Positions 16,709 through 25,944 of a stretch of 64,000 nucleotides of DNA are shown one piece after another. The position numbers were made by a program, and so were the translations under genes. The notes under the pieces were generated by a model that had not been told where the DNA came from, did no database searches, and saw nothing but the letters and a program-made list of their open reading frames with translations. The stretch is from Caenibius sp. WL (GTDB lineage: Bacteria > Pseudomonadota > Alphaproteobacteria > Sphingomonadales > Sphingomonadaceae): the NCBI RefSeq assembly GCF_019803445.1, contig NZ_CP081844.1, forward strand, positions 1 through 64,000, in the 5' to 3' direction. Position 1 is the stretch's first letter. Every line of letters starts with the position of its first letter.

Positions 16709-17712
16709 CCTTGCGCGCGGATTTCGGTGAGCTTTCTTTCCCACGCCATCGCATGGCCGATGATCGTATCGAGATCGGCGTAGCGCGGCTGCCAGGGCAG
16801 CGTTTCCCTGATCAGCCCGTTGTCGGAAATCAGCGAATCGGGGTCCCCCGCCCGGCGGGGGCCCATGATCCGGGTGATCGTCCGGTTGGTGACGCGATCC
16901 ACCGCGTCGAGCACTTCGAGCACGGAGAACCCCCGGCCATAGCCGCAATTCATCGTCAGGCTGCGATCCGGCGCGACGATCAGCGCCTCCAGCGCCAGCA
17001 CATGCGCGGCGGCGAGATCGGAAACGTGGATATAATCACGCACGCCGGTACCATCGGGCGTGCCGTAATCGGTGCCGAAGACCGACACGGTCTCCCGCTT
17101 GCCCAGCGCCGTTTCGACCGCGACCTTGATCAGGTGAGTCGCCCCATCGGTGGACTGCCCGCTGCGCGCCTGCGGATCGGCGCCCGCGACGTTGAAATAG
17201 CGCAAGGCACAGTAATTGAGCGGATGGGCCCGGGCCGTGTCCGCCAGCATGATCTCCGTCATCAGCTTGGACATGCCATAGGGATTGATCGGCCGTTGCG
17301 GGCAATCCTCGCGCACCGGGGAAACCTCGGGCACGCCGTATGTCGCGGCGGTCGAGCTGAAGATCATGTGGCGCACGCCGCCCTGCACCGCCGCTTCGAT
17401 CAGAGCGCGGCTCTTGGCGGTGTTGTTGTTGTAGTATTTGAGCGGATTTTCGACCGATTCCGGCACGATGATCGACCCGGCGAAATGCATGATCGCCCCG
17501 ATCCCCTGTTCGGCGAAAATCCGCGCCAGCTGCGCGCCATCCGCGATATCGCCCTGATAGAACGGCACACCATCGGGAATCGCGAACCGAAAACCGGTGC
17601 TGAGATTGTCGATCACCGCAACCGGCCAGCCGCCATCGAGAAGGGCGAGCACCGCATGGCTGCCGATATAACCGGCACCGCCGGTGACGAGGACGGGAAG
17701 TTTCTGATTCAT
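16705..17712 (-). CDS. galE: UDP-glucose 4-epimerase
   Basis: Interconverts UDP-glucose and UDP-galactose with a tightly bound NAD+, supplying galactose for envelope polysaccharides. The 335-residue SDR protein has [11 protein letters not shown] at the N-terminus, [13 protein letters not shown] in the NAD-binding region, the catalytic Ser in FSSTAATYG and Tyr-x3-Lys in YGMSK, and the conserved [18 protein letters not shown]. Two consecutive ATG codons offer starts at 17715 and 17712; ACAGG lies a few bases upstream of both. No other nucleotide-sugar gene is nearby, so it is a stand-alone copy. Confidence 0.95.
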   Translation of the reverse strand: MNQKLPVLVTGGAGYIGSHAVLALLDGGWPVAVIDNLSTGFRFAIPDGVPFYQGDIADGAQLARIFAEQGIGAIMHFAGSIIVPESVENPLKYYNNNTAKSRALIEAAVQGGVRHMIFSSTAATYGVPEVSPVREDCPQRPINPYGMSKLMTEIMLADTARAHPLNYCALRYFNVAGADPQARSGQSTDGATHLIKVAVETALGKRETVSVFGTDYGTPDGTGVRDYIHVSDLAAAHVLALEALIVAPDRSLTMNCGYGRGFSVLEVLDAVDRVTNRTITRIMGPRRAGDPDSLISDNGLIRETLPWQPRYADLDTIIGHAMAWERKLTEIRAQG

Positions 17713-17783
17713 CATGCGCCTGTAAGCAATGGAACGATTTTTGTGCCTTCTAGGCCGATAGCACAATGAAATGATTAACGGGG

Positions 17784-17880
17784 CGCACACGATTAGCGGT
17801 GGGGTCGCCTCGTTCATCCCACGGCAAACCGCCAAGGCCTAGCCCCGAAGCGGAAGGACGCAGCCCTTCCAAGGACGCAT
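17784..17880 (+). ncRNA. Candidate structured 5' leader RNA
   Basis: The leader before the gene at 17884 can fold into GTGGG...CCCAC and GGAAGG-ACGCAGC-CCTTCC hairpins. It contains GGCAAACC and GGACGCA, two conserved words of the c-di-GMP-I (GEMM) riboswitch core, in the right order. The terminal tetraloop receptor of that class was not recognised, so the identity is unproven. Confidence 0.3.
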
Positions 17881-17883
17881 GCC

Positions 17884-18615
17884 ATGTCAATTTTCCCTCC
17901 GCCCGCTTTCCCGTCGCATCGCCTGACGCGCGCAGCCATCGCCTGTGGCGCGGCGGCCGCCGTTCTCGTCTCTATGGCGGGCCCTGCCCTCGCCCAGTAT
18001 AGCCCCGGCACCATAGGGCCGGTGTGGCATGGCGGGGCAATGCCCGGCCGCGATCTGTCCCGAAACCGGGCGAAGGATGCCGATCCCGGCGGCAAAGTCG
18101 ATGCCGCCCGCTTCGTCGCTCCCGGCCTGCCCGCTGGAACGCTGGGCCATGGGCCGATCACGGTCAGGCCGGTGCTCGGTGCATTGGACGATCCGCAAGC
18201 GCTGGCGCCCTATGAAGCGGCGGTGGTCGACCGTCTGATCGGCGCCGGCTACGATACCGCCGTGCCCGACGACAAAGGCGGCCAGGTGATCGAACTGCGT
18301 CTGATCCGCCGCGAAGTGCGCCCGAAGGAACCGCCGCGCAAGCCGGTGAGCGGCGCCATGGCGGTGGGGGTGAGCAATCGCGGCACGATGACCGGCATGG
18401 CGGTGAATGTCGATCTCAGCAAACCCAGGGGCGCGCTGGTTTCCACCCGGCTCGAAGCGCGCATCCGCGACCGCGCGAACGATACGCTGCTGTGGGAAGG
18501 GCGCGCCGAAATGGCCACCCGCGACGGCGATTCGCGCTGGGATCAGCAAGCCATCGCCGCCAGACTGGCCGAAGCCCTGTTCGACGGCTTTCCCACCCGC
18601 AACGACGGGGCATGA
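17884..18615 (+). CDS. Exported protein of unknown function, related to the next gene
   Basis: 243 residues. A signal peptide runs to about residue 37 (Arg-rich start, Ala/Val core, cleavage near ALAQ). The soluble part has the pattern of small DUF4136-like envelope proteins: LDDPQALAPYEAAVVDRLIGAGYDTA, then a Lys/Arg-Pro segment, VSNRGTMTGMAVNVDL and the C-terminal EARIRDRANDTLLWEGRAE. The next gene has the same order and the same VWEGRA ending, so the two are paralogues. It lies in a three-gene run with the paralogue and an M14 carboxypeptidase. It is probably a periplasmic or outer-membrane-facing protein. Confidence 0.72.
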   Translation: MSIFPPPAFPSHRLTRAAIACGAAAAVLVSMAGPALAQYSPGTIGPVWHGGAMPGRDLSRNRAKDADPGGKVDAARFVAPGLPAGTLGHGPITVRPVLGALDDPQALAPYEAAVVDRLIGAGYDTAVPDDKGGQVIELRLIRREVRPKEPPRKPVSGAMAVGVSNRGTMTGMAVNVDLSKPRGALVSTRLEARIRDRANDTLLWEGRAEMATRDGDSRWDQQAIAARLAEALFDGFPTRNDGA

Positions 18616-18684
18616 CTTTGACTTGATTATGGCGCCGGTCCGTTCCAGTTTCGTGGCGAACACGCGCTGCAAAGGGGATCGCGC

Positions 18685-19287
18685 ATGAAGACTGCGACCA
18701 GGGCCGCCATTCTGCTGCTGGCCACGGCTGCGCTGGGCGGATGCGTGGCGCCGGTGGGCCCGGTGGAAGTGACCCGCTTCCACGATGCAACGCTGCTCGA
18801 ACGCGCCGGGCGCGGCACGATCGCGGTGGAGGCGGCACCCGGCATGGATGCCGGATCGCTCGAACTGCGCAGCTATCAGGCGGCGGTTATCCGGCAATTG
18901 ACCATGCTCGGCTATCATGAAGCCCGGGCCGGCACTTCCGCGGCGCAGGTGGCGCTGGTGCGGCTCGAACGCCGCGCTTTCCGCCCCGGCCGGGGCAAGG
19001 GGCAGGTCAGCGTCGGTGTCGGCGGCGGCACGGGCAGCTATGGCTCGGGTGTCGGCATGGGCATCGGGCTCGACCTTTCGGGTCCGCCGCCCGAACAGGT
19101 GACGACCGAACTCGGCGTGCAGATCCGCGACCGCGCCAGCAGCAAGACGGTCTGGGAAGGCCGGGCCAGCTTCACAGTGCGCGCCTCTTCCCCGCTGGCC
19201 AACACCGAACTGGGCGCGGCCAAGATGACGGAAGCGCTGTTCGCCGGATTTCCCGGCAATTCGGGTGAGACGATCGAAGTCAAATGA
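18685..19287 (+). CDS. DUF4136-type lipoprotein
   Basis: 200 residues. The signal ends with the lipobox LGGC (Cys19), so it is a predicted lipoprotein. The body matches DUF4136: VEVTRFHD near residues 27-34, then [30 protein letters not shown], a Gly/Ser loop [13 protein letters not shown] and [17 protein letters not shown]. The order of elements is the same as in the preceding gene. Its stop overlaps the ATG of the M14 carboxypeptidase gene (ATGA), which indicates coupled translation. Molecular function of DUF4136 proteins is unknown. Confidence 0.8.
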   Translation: MKTATRAAILLLATAALGGCVAPVGPVEVTRFHDATLLERAGRGTIAVEAAPGMDAGSLELRSYQAAVIRQLTMLGYHEARAGTSAAQVALVRLERRAFRPGRGKGQVSVGVGGGTGSYGSGVGMGIGLDLSGPPPEQVTTELGVQIRDRASSKTVWEGRASFTVRASSPLANTELGAAKMTEALFAGFPGNSGETIEVK

Positions 19288-20417
19288 GCGATATCCAGAT
19301 CACCGCCGCATGCGACAGCGGCAATATCGAAGTGCTTTCCATCAATGGCGCCACGGCGGATCTCGCGATCCGCAAGGACAACCAGTCCGATTTCTTCCAG
19401 TGGTTCCATTTCCGCGTATCCGGCGCGGAAGGGCGGGAGCTGACGCTGCGGCTCACCGGGCTGGCCGCGTCCGCCTATCCCGCGGGCTGGCCCGATTATC
19501 GCGCCTGCGTTTCGGAAGACCGCGACAGTTGGGGCCGCGCCGAAACGAGCTGGAACGAAAGCGAACAGGGCGGGACTTTGACCATCCGTTATCGCCCGCA
19601 AGGCAGCATTGCCTGGTTCGCCTATTTCGCGCCTTATCCGATGGACCGGCATCACGATCTGGTGGCGCAGAGCGCGGCCTGCCCGGGAGTGAGCCATCGC
19701 ACGCTCGGCTGGAGCATCGACGGCCAGCCGATCGATTGCCTCGAAATGGGCGAAGGCCCGGTGCAGGTGTGGCTCTATGCCCGCCAGCATCCCGGCGAAA
19801 CCATGGCCGAATGGTGGATGGAAGGCGCGCTCGAATGCCTGACCGACGCCGCCGATCCGGTCGCACGGGCCCTGCTGCGGAAATGCCGCCTGCATCTGGT
19901 GCCCAACTGCAATCCCGATGGCTCCGCGCGCGGCCATCTGCGCACCAATGCCAAAGGCGTCAATCTCAACCGCGAATGGCACGCGCCGAGCGCCGACCTT
20001 TCCCCCGAAGTGCTGGCGATCCGCGACGCGATGGACGAAACCGGGGTCGATTTCGCGATCGACGTGCATGGCGACGAAGCGATCCCGGCGGTGTTCCTCG
20101 CCGGGTTCGAAGGCATCCCGTCATGGAACACGGCGCAGGGCGAAAGTTATTATCGGTATCAGGCGATTCTGGCGCGGCGCACGCCCGATTTCCAGACCAG
20201 GCTGGGCTATCCCAAGGCAGCGGCGGGCAAGGCCAATCTCACCATGTCGACCAACCAGCTGGCCGAACGCTTCGGCGCCTGCGCGATGACGCTGGAAATG
20301 CCGTTCAAGGACAACCGCGACCTGCCCGATCCGGCGCAGGGCTGGAGCCCGGAACGCAGCAAGCTGCTGGGCCGCGAATGTCTGGCCGCGCTGGCCGAAT
20401 GGCTGGAGGAAGGCTGA
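19284..20417 (+). CDS. M14-family zinc carboxypeptidase (AGBL/cytosolic-type)
   Basis: 377 residues. An N-terminal beta-sandwich domain (about 1-125) precedes the peptidase domain, as in the cytosolic carboxypeptidase (CCP/AGBL) family. Zinc ligands are His169 and Glu172 in [12 protein letters not shown] and His262 in DVHGDE. Arg230 in NLNREW binds the substrate carboxylate, and Glu338 in MTLEMPF is the likely general base. No signal peptide is present, so it acts in the cytoplasm. In bacteria such enzymes trim C-terminal amino acids of peptides or peptidoglycan fragments; the substrate is not evident. Its ATG overlaps the stop of the DUF4136 gene. Confidence 0.9.
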   Translation: MSDIQITAACDSGNIEVLSINGATADLAIRKDNQSDFFQWFHFRVSGAEGRELTLRLTGLAASAYPAGWPDYRACVSEDRDSWGRAETSWNESEQGGTLTIRYRPQGSIAWFAYFAPYPMDRHHDLVAQSAACPGVSHRTLGWSIDGQPIDCLEMGEGPVQVWLYARQHPGETMAEWWMEGALECLTDAADPVARALLRKCRLHLVPNCNPDGSARGHLRTNAKGVNLNREWHAPSADLSPEVLAIRDAMDETGVDFAIDVHGDEAIPAVFLAGFEGIPSWNTAQGESYYRYQAILARRTPDFQTRLGYPKAAAGKANLTMSTNQLAERFGACAMTLEMPFKDNRDLPDPAQGWSPERSKLLGRECLAALAEWLEEG

Positions 20418-20438
20418 CCCACAGGGGCCAGAGACCGG

Positions 20439-20873
20439 TCAATCGCGTTGCAGGCTTTCGGGGCCGAACGGTTGCGGCAACAGGGCGGACAGGCGCGTGG
20501 CCACGGCATCGCTCTCGTTGGCGCACCACACCAGCGGATCGCTCGCCCCCAGCGCGGCAAGTTCGTGCAGGATCTGCCGGCACCGCCCGCAGGGCATGAC
20601 GGGGGGCGTGTCGGCAGCCGCACCCGCAACGAACACCGCCACCGCTTCCAGCCCGCCGCGCCGCCCATCGGCCATGGCCTTGGCCACCGCCACCGTTTCG
20701 GCGCACAGCGTCAGCCCGTAGCTGGCGTTTTCGACATTGGCCCCGCTCACCACCGTGCCATCGGCAAAAGCCAGCGCGGCCCCGATCTTCAGCCCCGAAT
20801 AAGGGGCATAGGCAAAGTCCGCCGCCCGCCGCGCCGCCACGATCAGCGCATCCCGATCGGAATCATCGCTCAT
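20439..20873 (-). CDS. cdd: Cytidine deaminase
   Basis: Converts cytidine and deoxycytidine to uridine and deoxyuridine in pyrimidine salvage. The 144-residue tetrameric form shows GANVENASYGLTLCAE, with the first zinc Cys and the catalytic Glu in CAE, and PCGRCRQIL with the other two zinc Cys residues. I chose the ATG at 20873 (MSDDSDRDALI), which has AGGAAAGGA upstream; an open frame runs 123 bp further but overlaps the end of the GH25 gene. It is the last gene of a minus-strand run with the GH25 and UPF0262 genes. Confidence 0.95.
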   Translation of the reverse strand: MSDDSDRDALIVAARRAADFAYAPYSGLKIGAALAFADGTVVSGANVENASYGLTLCAETVAVAKAMADGRRGGLEAVAVFVAGAAADTPPVMPCGRCRQILHELAALGASDPLVWCANESDAVATRLSALLPQPFGPESLQRD

Positions 20874-20901
20874 CCGCCCGATCCTTTCCTGCCCGCGCGG
20901 G

Positions 20902-21600
20902 TCACGGCTGCACCACCACCCAGCGCACTTCGCCGTCGCCCGCTTCGGTGCGCAGCATCGTATTGGCGGTCCACAATGTCCATGGCCGCCCGGCATAATC
21001 GGGATGGAAATAGGTCCGGGTGAGCCAGAGATTGCGTTTCAGCCGCGCGGCGAGGCGATAGGTGCTTTCGAACCGGGGGGACACTTTCAGCAGCGCCGCC
21101 TTGCCCACGTGCCCTTCCACCTGATTGAGGAAGGTCATCAGTTCGCTTTCGACCATCGCCTCGCTCACCCGGCGGGGGCATTTCTCCGCCGTCCGTTCCA
21201 GCGCGATGGCCGGCGGCAGCAGCGCCGGATCGCGCGCCACCACGGTGACGAAATTGCCCGATTGCGGATCGGCGGTGATGCACGGATCGTAATCGTGCAC
21301 CGCCCCCACCTGCAGCCCGGCGGCGCGCGCGGCGGCGAACATGCGGACGAAATCGGGATTGCGCGCGTCGCCGCCCTCGCTCGCTTCGATATAGGCGAAA
21401 TCGGCGCCGATCGCGCGCAGGGCGCGGAAGTCGACGGCGGTATCCCCCACTTCGACCAGCACCCCCTGTTTGGGGAACGATTCGCGCGACGGGGTCCAGT
21501 GGATCAGTTGCCACCAGCCGAAACCGCCCGCGATCAGCGCGATCAGCAACAGGGCGGCGGGCCAGCGCAAGCGCGCGGCAAGACTGCGTTTTCTGCTCAT
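20902..21600 (-). CDS. GH25-family lysozyme-like protein, membrane anchored
   Basis: 232 residues. An N-terminal membrane segment (about 13-30, WPAALLLIALIAGGFGWW) anchors the protein, with the rest in the periplasm. The fold is glycoside hydrolase 25 (muramidase): GVLVEVGDTAVDF, FAYIEASEGG (the KATEG-like motif), RAAGLQVGAVHDYD and a C-terminal WTLWTANT barrel strand. The catalytic acidic pair of GH25 would lie in the EASE and D-containing strands; the first strand's usual GIDVS Asp has become VEV, so activity is uncertain. It lies between cdd and UPF0262 with gaps of 28 and 19 bp. Confidence 0.82.
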   Translation of the reverse strand: MSRKRSLAARLRWPAALLLIALIAGGFGWWQLIHWTPSRESFPKQGVLVEVGDTAVDFRALRAIGADFAYIEASEGGDARNPDFVRMFAAARAAGLQVGAVHDYDPCITADPQSGNFVTVVARDPALLPPAIALERTAEKCPRRVSEAMVESELMTFLNQVEGHVGKAALLKVSPRFESTYRLAARLKRNLWLTRTYFHPDYAGRPWTLWTANTMLRTEAGDGEVRWVVVQP

Positions 21601-21619
21601 GATGCCCCTGCCCCCTGCC

Positions 21620-22102
21620 TCAGCCCTTGATATGCAGCACGCAGATCAGAGTGAAGAGCCGCCGCGCGGTGGAAAAATCGGTTTCCACTTTGCCTTCCAG
21701 CCGTTCCAGCAACAACCGTGCCGCATCGTTGTGGATCGCGCGCCGGGCCATGTCGATGGTTTCGATTTCCTGCGCGGTGGCCTTGCGGATCGCCTGGAAA
21801 TAGCTGTCGCAGATGGCGAAATATTCGCGCACCGGGCGGCGGAAGCGGGCGAGGCCCAGCCCCAGCGTTTCCATCGCCATATCCTCCTGATTGCGGATTT
21901 CCATCAGGAGCCGCCCATCGGCCACCGACAGGCGCACCCGCCATGGCCCATCGTGCCCGGCTTCGGCCAGGCGCAACGGCATGAAGCGGTTTTCCTCGAT
22001 CAGATCGAAAATCGCGATGCGCCGTTCCTGCTCGATATCGGCGCTGCGCCAGATGATGGTCGCATCGTCGAGTTCGATGTGGGAGATTCGGTGGTCGGCC
22101 AT
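21620..22102 (-). CDS. UPF0262 family protein
   Basis: 160 residues, beginning MADHRISHIELDDATI. The family is conserved in Alphaproteobacteria and has no known function. Typical segments are EQERRIAIFDLIEENRF near residues 24-40, DGRLLMEIRNQEDM and PVREYFAICDSYFQAIRKAT. I chose the start at 22102; an open frame reaches further upstream into the dnaB promoter region. It is divergent from dnaB across 129 bp and leads the minus-strand run with the GH25 gene and cdd. Confidence 0.88.
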   Translation of the reverse strand: MADHRISHIELDDATIIWRSADIEQERRIAIFDLIEENRFMPLRLAEAGHDGPWRVRLSVADGRLLMEIRNQEDMAMETLGLGLARFRRPVREYFAICDSYFQAIRKATAQEIETIDMARRAIHNDAARLLLERLEGKVETDFSTARRLFTLICVLHIKG

Positions 22103-22231
22103 AGCGCAGCGCGCTCTTTCGCAGATGCGGGCAAGGGGGGGCAAGAGAAGATCGTCCATCCCCGATATCCACAAGCCCCGGCCCCCTCGCGCACCTTGCC
22201 TTTCCCCCGTGAGGAGGGGCATGGGTCGCAC

Positions 22232-23743
22232 ATGCCCCAGGAAGACCTTCTCACCCGCCCCGGCGACGCGCCCGCCATCCGCACGCTGCCCGCCAATATC
22301 GAAGCGGAAGCCGCTTTCCTCGGCGCGGTGCTGATCGACAACCGGGTGATCGAGGACCTCCAGACGCCGCTACGGGCCGACCATTTCTACGAACCGGTGC
22401 ATCGCCGCATCTACGAACGCATCCTCACTTTGGTGGACCGGCAGGCGCGCGTGACCCCGGTCACGCTCAAGCCCTATTTCGAAAGCGACGAAGCGCTGCG
22501 CGAACTGGGCGGGATCACCTACCTCGCCCGGTTGACCGCCGATGGCCAGGGTTTGCTGACCGTGCGCGAACTGGCCGAACAGATTTACGATCTGGCGCTG
22601 CTGCGCGAACTGGTCAGCGTCGGCCGCGATCTGGTGGACGGCGCGCTCGACACCTCGCAGGAAGTCGCGCCGATGGAGCAGATCCAGAAAGCGGAAGCCG
22701 CGCTCTATTCGGTGGCGGAAGGGGCTTCCAGCGGGAACGAAGCGCAAAGCTTCGGCGCGGCGACGTACAAGGCGCTGGGGATGATCGAAACCGCGATCAA
22801 TTCCGGCGGCCACGTTTCCGGCACCACCACCGGCCTGACCAGCGTCAACGAAAAAGTCGGCGGGCTGCACAATTCCGACCTTATCATCCTCGCCGGGCGG
22901 CCGGGCATGGGCAAGACCTCGCTGGCCACCAATATCGCCTTCAACGCCGCCGACCGCCTGCTGCGCGACCGGCAGGACGGTATCCCCGATGCCGAATCGA
23001 TCGGCGCCGCAACCGCGTTCTTCAGCCTGGAAATGAGCGCCGACCAGCTTGCCACGCGTATCCTGGCGGAACAGGCCGGGATCAGCGGCGAAGCGCTGCG
23101 CATGGGCAAGATCAGCCGCGACGATTTCCAGCAGCTTTCCTACGCCAGCCAGCGGCTGGCCGAACTGCCGCTCTATATCGACGATACGCCCGCGCTCACG
23201 ATCGCCGCGATGCGCGCCCGCGCCCGGCGGTTGAAACGGCGGCACAATATCGGCCTGATCATCGTCGACTATCTCCAGCTTCTGCAAGGCAGCGGGCGGG
23301 CGACGGACAACCGCGTGAACGAAATTTCCGAAATCAGCCGCGGGCTCAAGACGCTGGCCAAGGAACTGGAAGTGCCGGTAATCGCGCTGTCGCAGCTTTC
23401 GCGTGCGGTCGAACAGCGTGACGACAAGCGTCCGCAGCTATCCGACCTGCGCGAATCGGGCTCGATCGAACAGGACGCCGATATGGTGTGGTTCGTGTTC
23501 CGCGAGGATTACTACGTCGCGGCCAAGGAACCCAAAGTCCCGCAGAACGACGACGATGCCCGCGCGCACGAAGCCCATGCCTCGTGGGCGGCGGAAATGG
23601 AGCGGGTGCACGGCCTGGCCGAACTGATCGTGGCCAAGCAGCGCCACGGTTCGACCGGCAAAGTCCGTCTGCGCTTCGAATCGAAAATCACCCGCTTCAG
23701 CGATCTGGCCGACGACGCGCTGGCTTCGCACTCCTATGAGTGA
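22232..23743 (+). CDS. dnaB: Replicative DNA helicase DnaB
   Basis: Hexameric 5'-3' helicase at the replication fork. Of 503 residues, the N-terminal DnaB domain (about 18-120) binds primase and forms the collar; the C-terminal RecA-like motor follows a linker. Walker A is AGRPGMGKTS at 221-230 and Walker B is LIIVDYLQLL; SQLSRAVEQR and LSDLRESGSIEQDAD are the later motor motifs. The start at 22232 (MPQEDLLTRP) fits homologues, with GAGGAGG 14 bp upstream. An open frame extends far upstream only because it is antisense to UPF0262. The end overlaps the convergent phospholipase-D gene by 10 bp. Confidence 0.97.
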   Translation: MPQEDLLTRPGDAPAIRTLPANIEAEAAFLGAVLIDNRVIEDLQTPLRADHFYEPVHRRIYERILTLVDRQARVTPVTLKPYFESDEALRELGGITYLARLTADGQGLLTVRELAEQIYDLALLRELVSVGRDLVDGALDTSQEVAPMEQIQKAEAALYSVAEGASSGNEAQSFGAATYKALGMIETAINSGGHVSGTTTGLTSVNEKVGGLHNSDLIILAGRPGMGKTSLATNIAFNAADRLLRDRQDGIPDAESIGAATAFFSLEMSADQLATRILAEQAGISGEALRMGKISRDDFQQLSYASQRLAELPLYIDDTPALTIAAMRARARRLKRRHNIGLIIVDYLQLLQGSGRATDNRVNEISEISRGLKTLAKELEVPVIALSQLSRAVEQRDDKRPQLSDLRESGSIEQDADMVWFVFREDYYVAAKEPKVPQNDDDARAHEAHASWAAEMERVHGLAELIVAKQRHGSTGKVRLRFESKITRFSDLADDALASHSYE

Positions 23744-24966
23744 TCGCTTTCCTCCTCATCCCCGGTTTCGATGCCGTCTTCGAACTCTTCCTCCCGCACA
23801 TAGACGGCCCCCAGGCCGAGATTGAGGCGGCGGGTGATCGAATAGTCGACCACCGTCACCAGGAACCAGCTCAGGCCCCAGCGGATGCGGTTGAACAGGC
23901 TGCGCCGCGAACGGTCGACCGCCACGGTGATCCTCTGCGACGCGCCCAGTTGTTGCCCGACAAAGGCCCGCATCCGTTGGGCCAGCGCGGCATCCTCGAT
24001 CCGGAACATCAGTTCGAGATTGAGGTAGAGGCTGCGGACATCGAAATTGCCGCTGCCGATATAGACCACGTCATCGACCACGATCAGCTTGCTGTGCAGC
24101 ATGGCGGGCAGGAATTCCCAGATCTTGACCCCGTTGCGCAGCAGCCGTTTGTAAAGCAGGCGCGAAGCGCCGACCGTGGCCCCGTTGTCCGACCGGCTCG
24201 GCAGCAACAGGCGCGCCCTGCCCCCGCGGCCGATCCGCGCGATCTTGCGCAGCATCAGCGGGGCGGGCGTGAAATAGGCCATCACCATGTCCAGCCGGCG
24301 CGCCTGCGACAGGTCCCTGCTGACGCAGCGGGCCCAGTTGCTGAGGAATTTCGTCGGCCCGCCGACGAGAATCCGCATCGGCCCCTCGCCCGTGTCCCAG
24401 TCGCGCACCAGCTTGCGGATCGCCAGCAATTGCGCATCGCTGTCCGCCGTCCAGCGCGACAGGTGATCGAACCAGGTTTCCAGCCGGGCGACGCTGGGCC
24501 CGGTCAGGGCCATGCCCAGATCGCACCATACCGTGGGGGCAGGAGGGGCGAAATAATCGTCGGCCACGTTGAACCCGCCGATCATCGCCGTCTGGCTGTC
24601 GGCGATCACCATTTTCTGATGGTTGCGGATCAGATAGCGGCGCGACAGGCGCGGGCTGAAGAACAGGCAGGTCCCGCCCGCCTGCTCCAGCGGCGCGAAG
24701 AAGGCGGCGCTGGCGCTGCAACCGAAGCGGTCGACGATCAGCGTCACCGCCACCCCGCGTTCGGCGGCGACCACCAGCGCATCGCGCACCAGCCGCCCGC
24801 TCCGGTCTTCCGCGAAGATATAGAAACACAGCTTGAGCGTGCACCGCGCGCCGCCGATCATCGCCAGCAAGGCGTCCAGCCGGTCCGGCCCGCCGGGGTA
24901 GAAAGTCAGGTCATGACCGTGAACGGCAACGGAAAAAGGCGGGGGATCGTAATAGGGACCATCCAT
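23734..24966 (-). CDS. Phospholipase D-family protein, cardiolipin-synthase-like
   Basis: 410 residues with two HKD motifs: His116, Lys118 and Asp123 (NHQKMVIAD) and His291, Lys293 and Asp298 (LHSKLIVVDD), each followed by a glycine-rich SGNFD or GGFNVAD segment. This is the cardiolipin synthase / phosphatidyltransferase pattern. A hydrophobic membrane segment lies in the C-terminal third. The enzyme likely joins two phosphatidylglycerols, or transfers a phosphatidyl group, at the inner membrane. Start at ATG 24966, which begins MDGPYYDPPP; the upstream frame has no family match. It is convergent with dnaB (10-bp overlap). Confidence 0.9.
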   Translation of the reverse strand: MDGPYYDPPPFSVAVHGHDLTFYPGGPDRLDALLAMIGGARCTLKLCFYIFAEDRSGRLVRDALVVAAERGVAVTLIVDRFGCSASAAFFAPLEQAGGTCLFFSPRLSRRYLIRNHQKMVIADSQTAMIGGFNVADDYFAPPAPTVWCDLGMALTGPSVARLETWFDHLSRWTADSDAQLLAIRKLVRDWDTGEGPMRILVGGPTKFLSNWARCVSRDLSQARRLDMVMAYFTPAPLMLRKIARIGRGGRARLLLPSRSDNGATVGASRLLYKRLLRNGVKIWEFLPAMLHSKLIVVDDVVYIGSGNFDVRSLYLNLELMFRIEDAALAQRMRAFVGQQLGASQRITVAVDRSRRSLFNRIRWGLSWFLVTVVDYSITRRLNLGLGAVYVREEEFEDGIETGDEEESDHS

Positions 24967-25091
24967 GGTCGAACCGTCTGCGCCTCCTCCACCGATGCGG
25001 GAACCCCGTATCTCCCCTGCGATGCAGGCCCGTTGCCGCCGCATCGCCGATGCACCGGCTGCTCTAGCGGGGTCCACCCACGCTGAAAACC

Positions 25092-25120
25092 TTGACTTTG
25101 CGCCGGGTTCCCGATAGGGG
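25092..25120 (+). promoter_or_regulatory. Putative promoter of rpoZ (TTGACT-N17-TAGGGG)
   Basis: -35 TTGACT at 25092-25097 and a poor -10 TAGGGG at 25115-25120, spacer 17 bp, 40 bp before the rpoZ start. The -35 hexamer and spacing equal those of the rpmH and rpmJ promoters. Confidence 0.5.
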
Positions 25121-25160
25121 ACCCTCTTTCCCGCAAGGTCCAACTTTTCCTGGAGTGCCC

Positions 25161-25505
25161 ATGGCGCGCGTTACCGTCGAAGATTGCGTCGACAAGATTC
25201 CCAATCGTTTCGATCTCGTTCTGCTGTCCGCCCAGCGCGCCCGGGAGATTTCCGGCGGTGCGGAACTGACGGTCGACCGCGACCGCGACAAGAACCCGGT
25301 CGTGGCTCTGCGCGAAATCGCCGAACAGACGGTTCGCCCCAAGAATCTTCAGGAAGCGCTGACCCAGTCGCTGCAACGCGTCCTGCCCGACGATGAAGAC
25401 GAAGCCGATGAAATCGGTTCGCTGAGCCAGTCGGCCGAAGCGCTGCGGATCACCGCCTCGGCACCGGTCCGCAACACCTCCATCGGCGGCGATTACGAAG
25501 GCTGA
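25161..25505 (+). CDS. rpoZ: DNA-directed RNA polymerase omega subunit
   Basis: 114 residues. [30 protein letters not shown] is the canonical omega start, with the beta-prime-binding ARxL/NRFDL segment and [13 protein letters not shown]. Omega assists polymerase assembly and mediates part of the ppGpp response. TGGAG lies 6 bp before the ATG. An upstream open frame is a shadow. The downstream acidic tail is normal for Alphaproteobacteria. Confidence 0.97.
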   Translation: MARVTVEDCVDKIPNRFDLVLLSAQRAREISGGAELTVDRDRDKNPVVALREIAEQTVRPKNLQEALTQSLQRVLPDDEDEADEIGSLSQSAEALRITASAPVRNTSIGGDYEG

Positions 25506-25944
25506 CATCACGGCCTGATCCTTCCCCACCCGGCGCCGAATCGCCGGGGCGCCGAAATCGCGCGATTTCGGCCGGTGGGGAGCGATAGTCTCCCATAGTA
25601 TCGGAGAGCGTCGGCAAGCGGCGCTTCTCAACGGCCTGTCATCCGGGCCGCCCGCCATGCCCCTCAGCGGCAGGCCCTTCCCATTTCTGCGGATAGAGAT
25701 CGGCCACCGCCTTGCGCGGCGTGCTCCATGCACGTCCGGCGGCGCGATCCCTCTCGATCCGGTTCTTCCCGCATGGTACGGCCACCGCTCGTTCGGCCCC
25801 CGCACCCATCCGCTCCTGAACCTGTCGGCATAGGCGCGGTGCCTGCTGTCGTTTAAGCCCCAAAGAAAACACCGGGGCGGCAACGGGGCTGGATCGCGCC
25901 TTCCGTTGCCGCCCCGGTGCTTACCGGTTCAACGTTTTGCTGGT
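25506..25944. other. Intergenic region with a long cruciform, no convincing gene
   Basis: This 439-bp gap between rpoZ and ftsH contains a perfect 22-bp palindrome at 25551-25572 (half GCCGAAATCGC), nested in outer arms CCCCACC and GGTGGGG at about 25525-25580. It could terminate rpoZ. A 77-codon minus-strand frame at 25639-25872 has no feature I recognise and was not called. The ftsH terminator lies at the right edge. Confidence 0.6.
25861..25919 (-). terminator. Intrinsic terminator of ftsH
   Basis: A perfect 17-bp inverted repeat (25870-25886 and 25903-25919, starting CACCGGGGCGGC) with a 16-nt loop. On the minus strand it is followed by TTTTCTTT. It lies 26 bp after the ftsH stop. Confidence 0.85.

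Noticed and set aside
23740-25086. Plus-strand frame of 448 codons
   Set aside because: Antisense to the phospholipase-D gene.
25639-25872. Minus-strand frame of 77 codons between rpoZ and ftsH
   Set aside because: No ribosome-binding motif and no recognisable domain; left as possible but unsupported.
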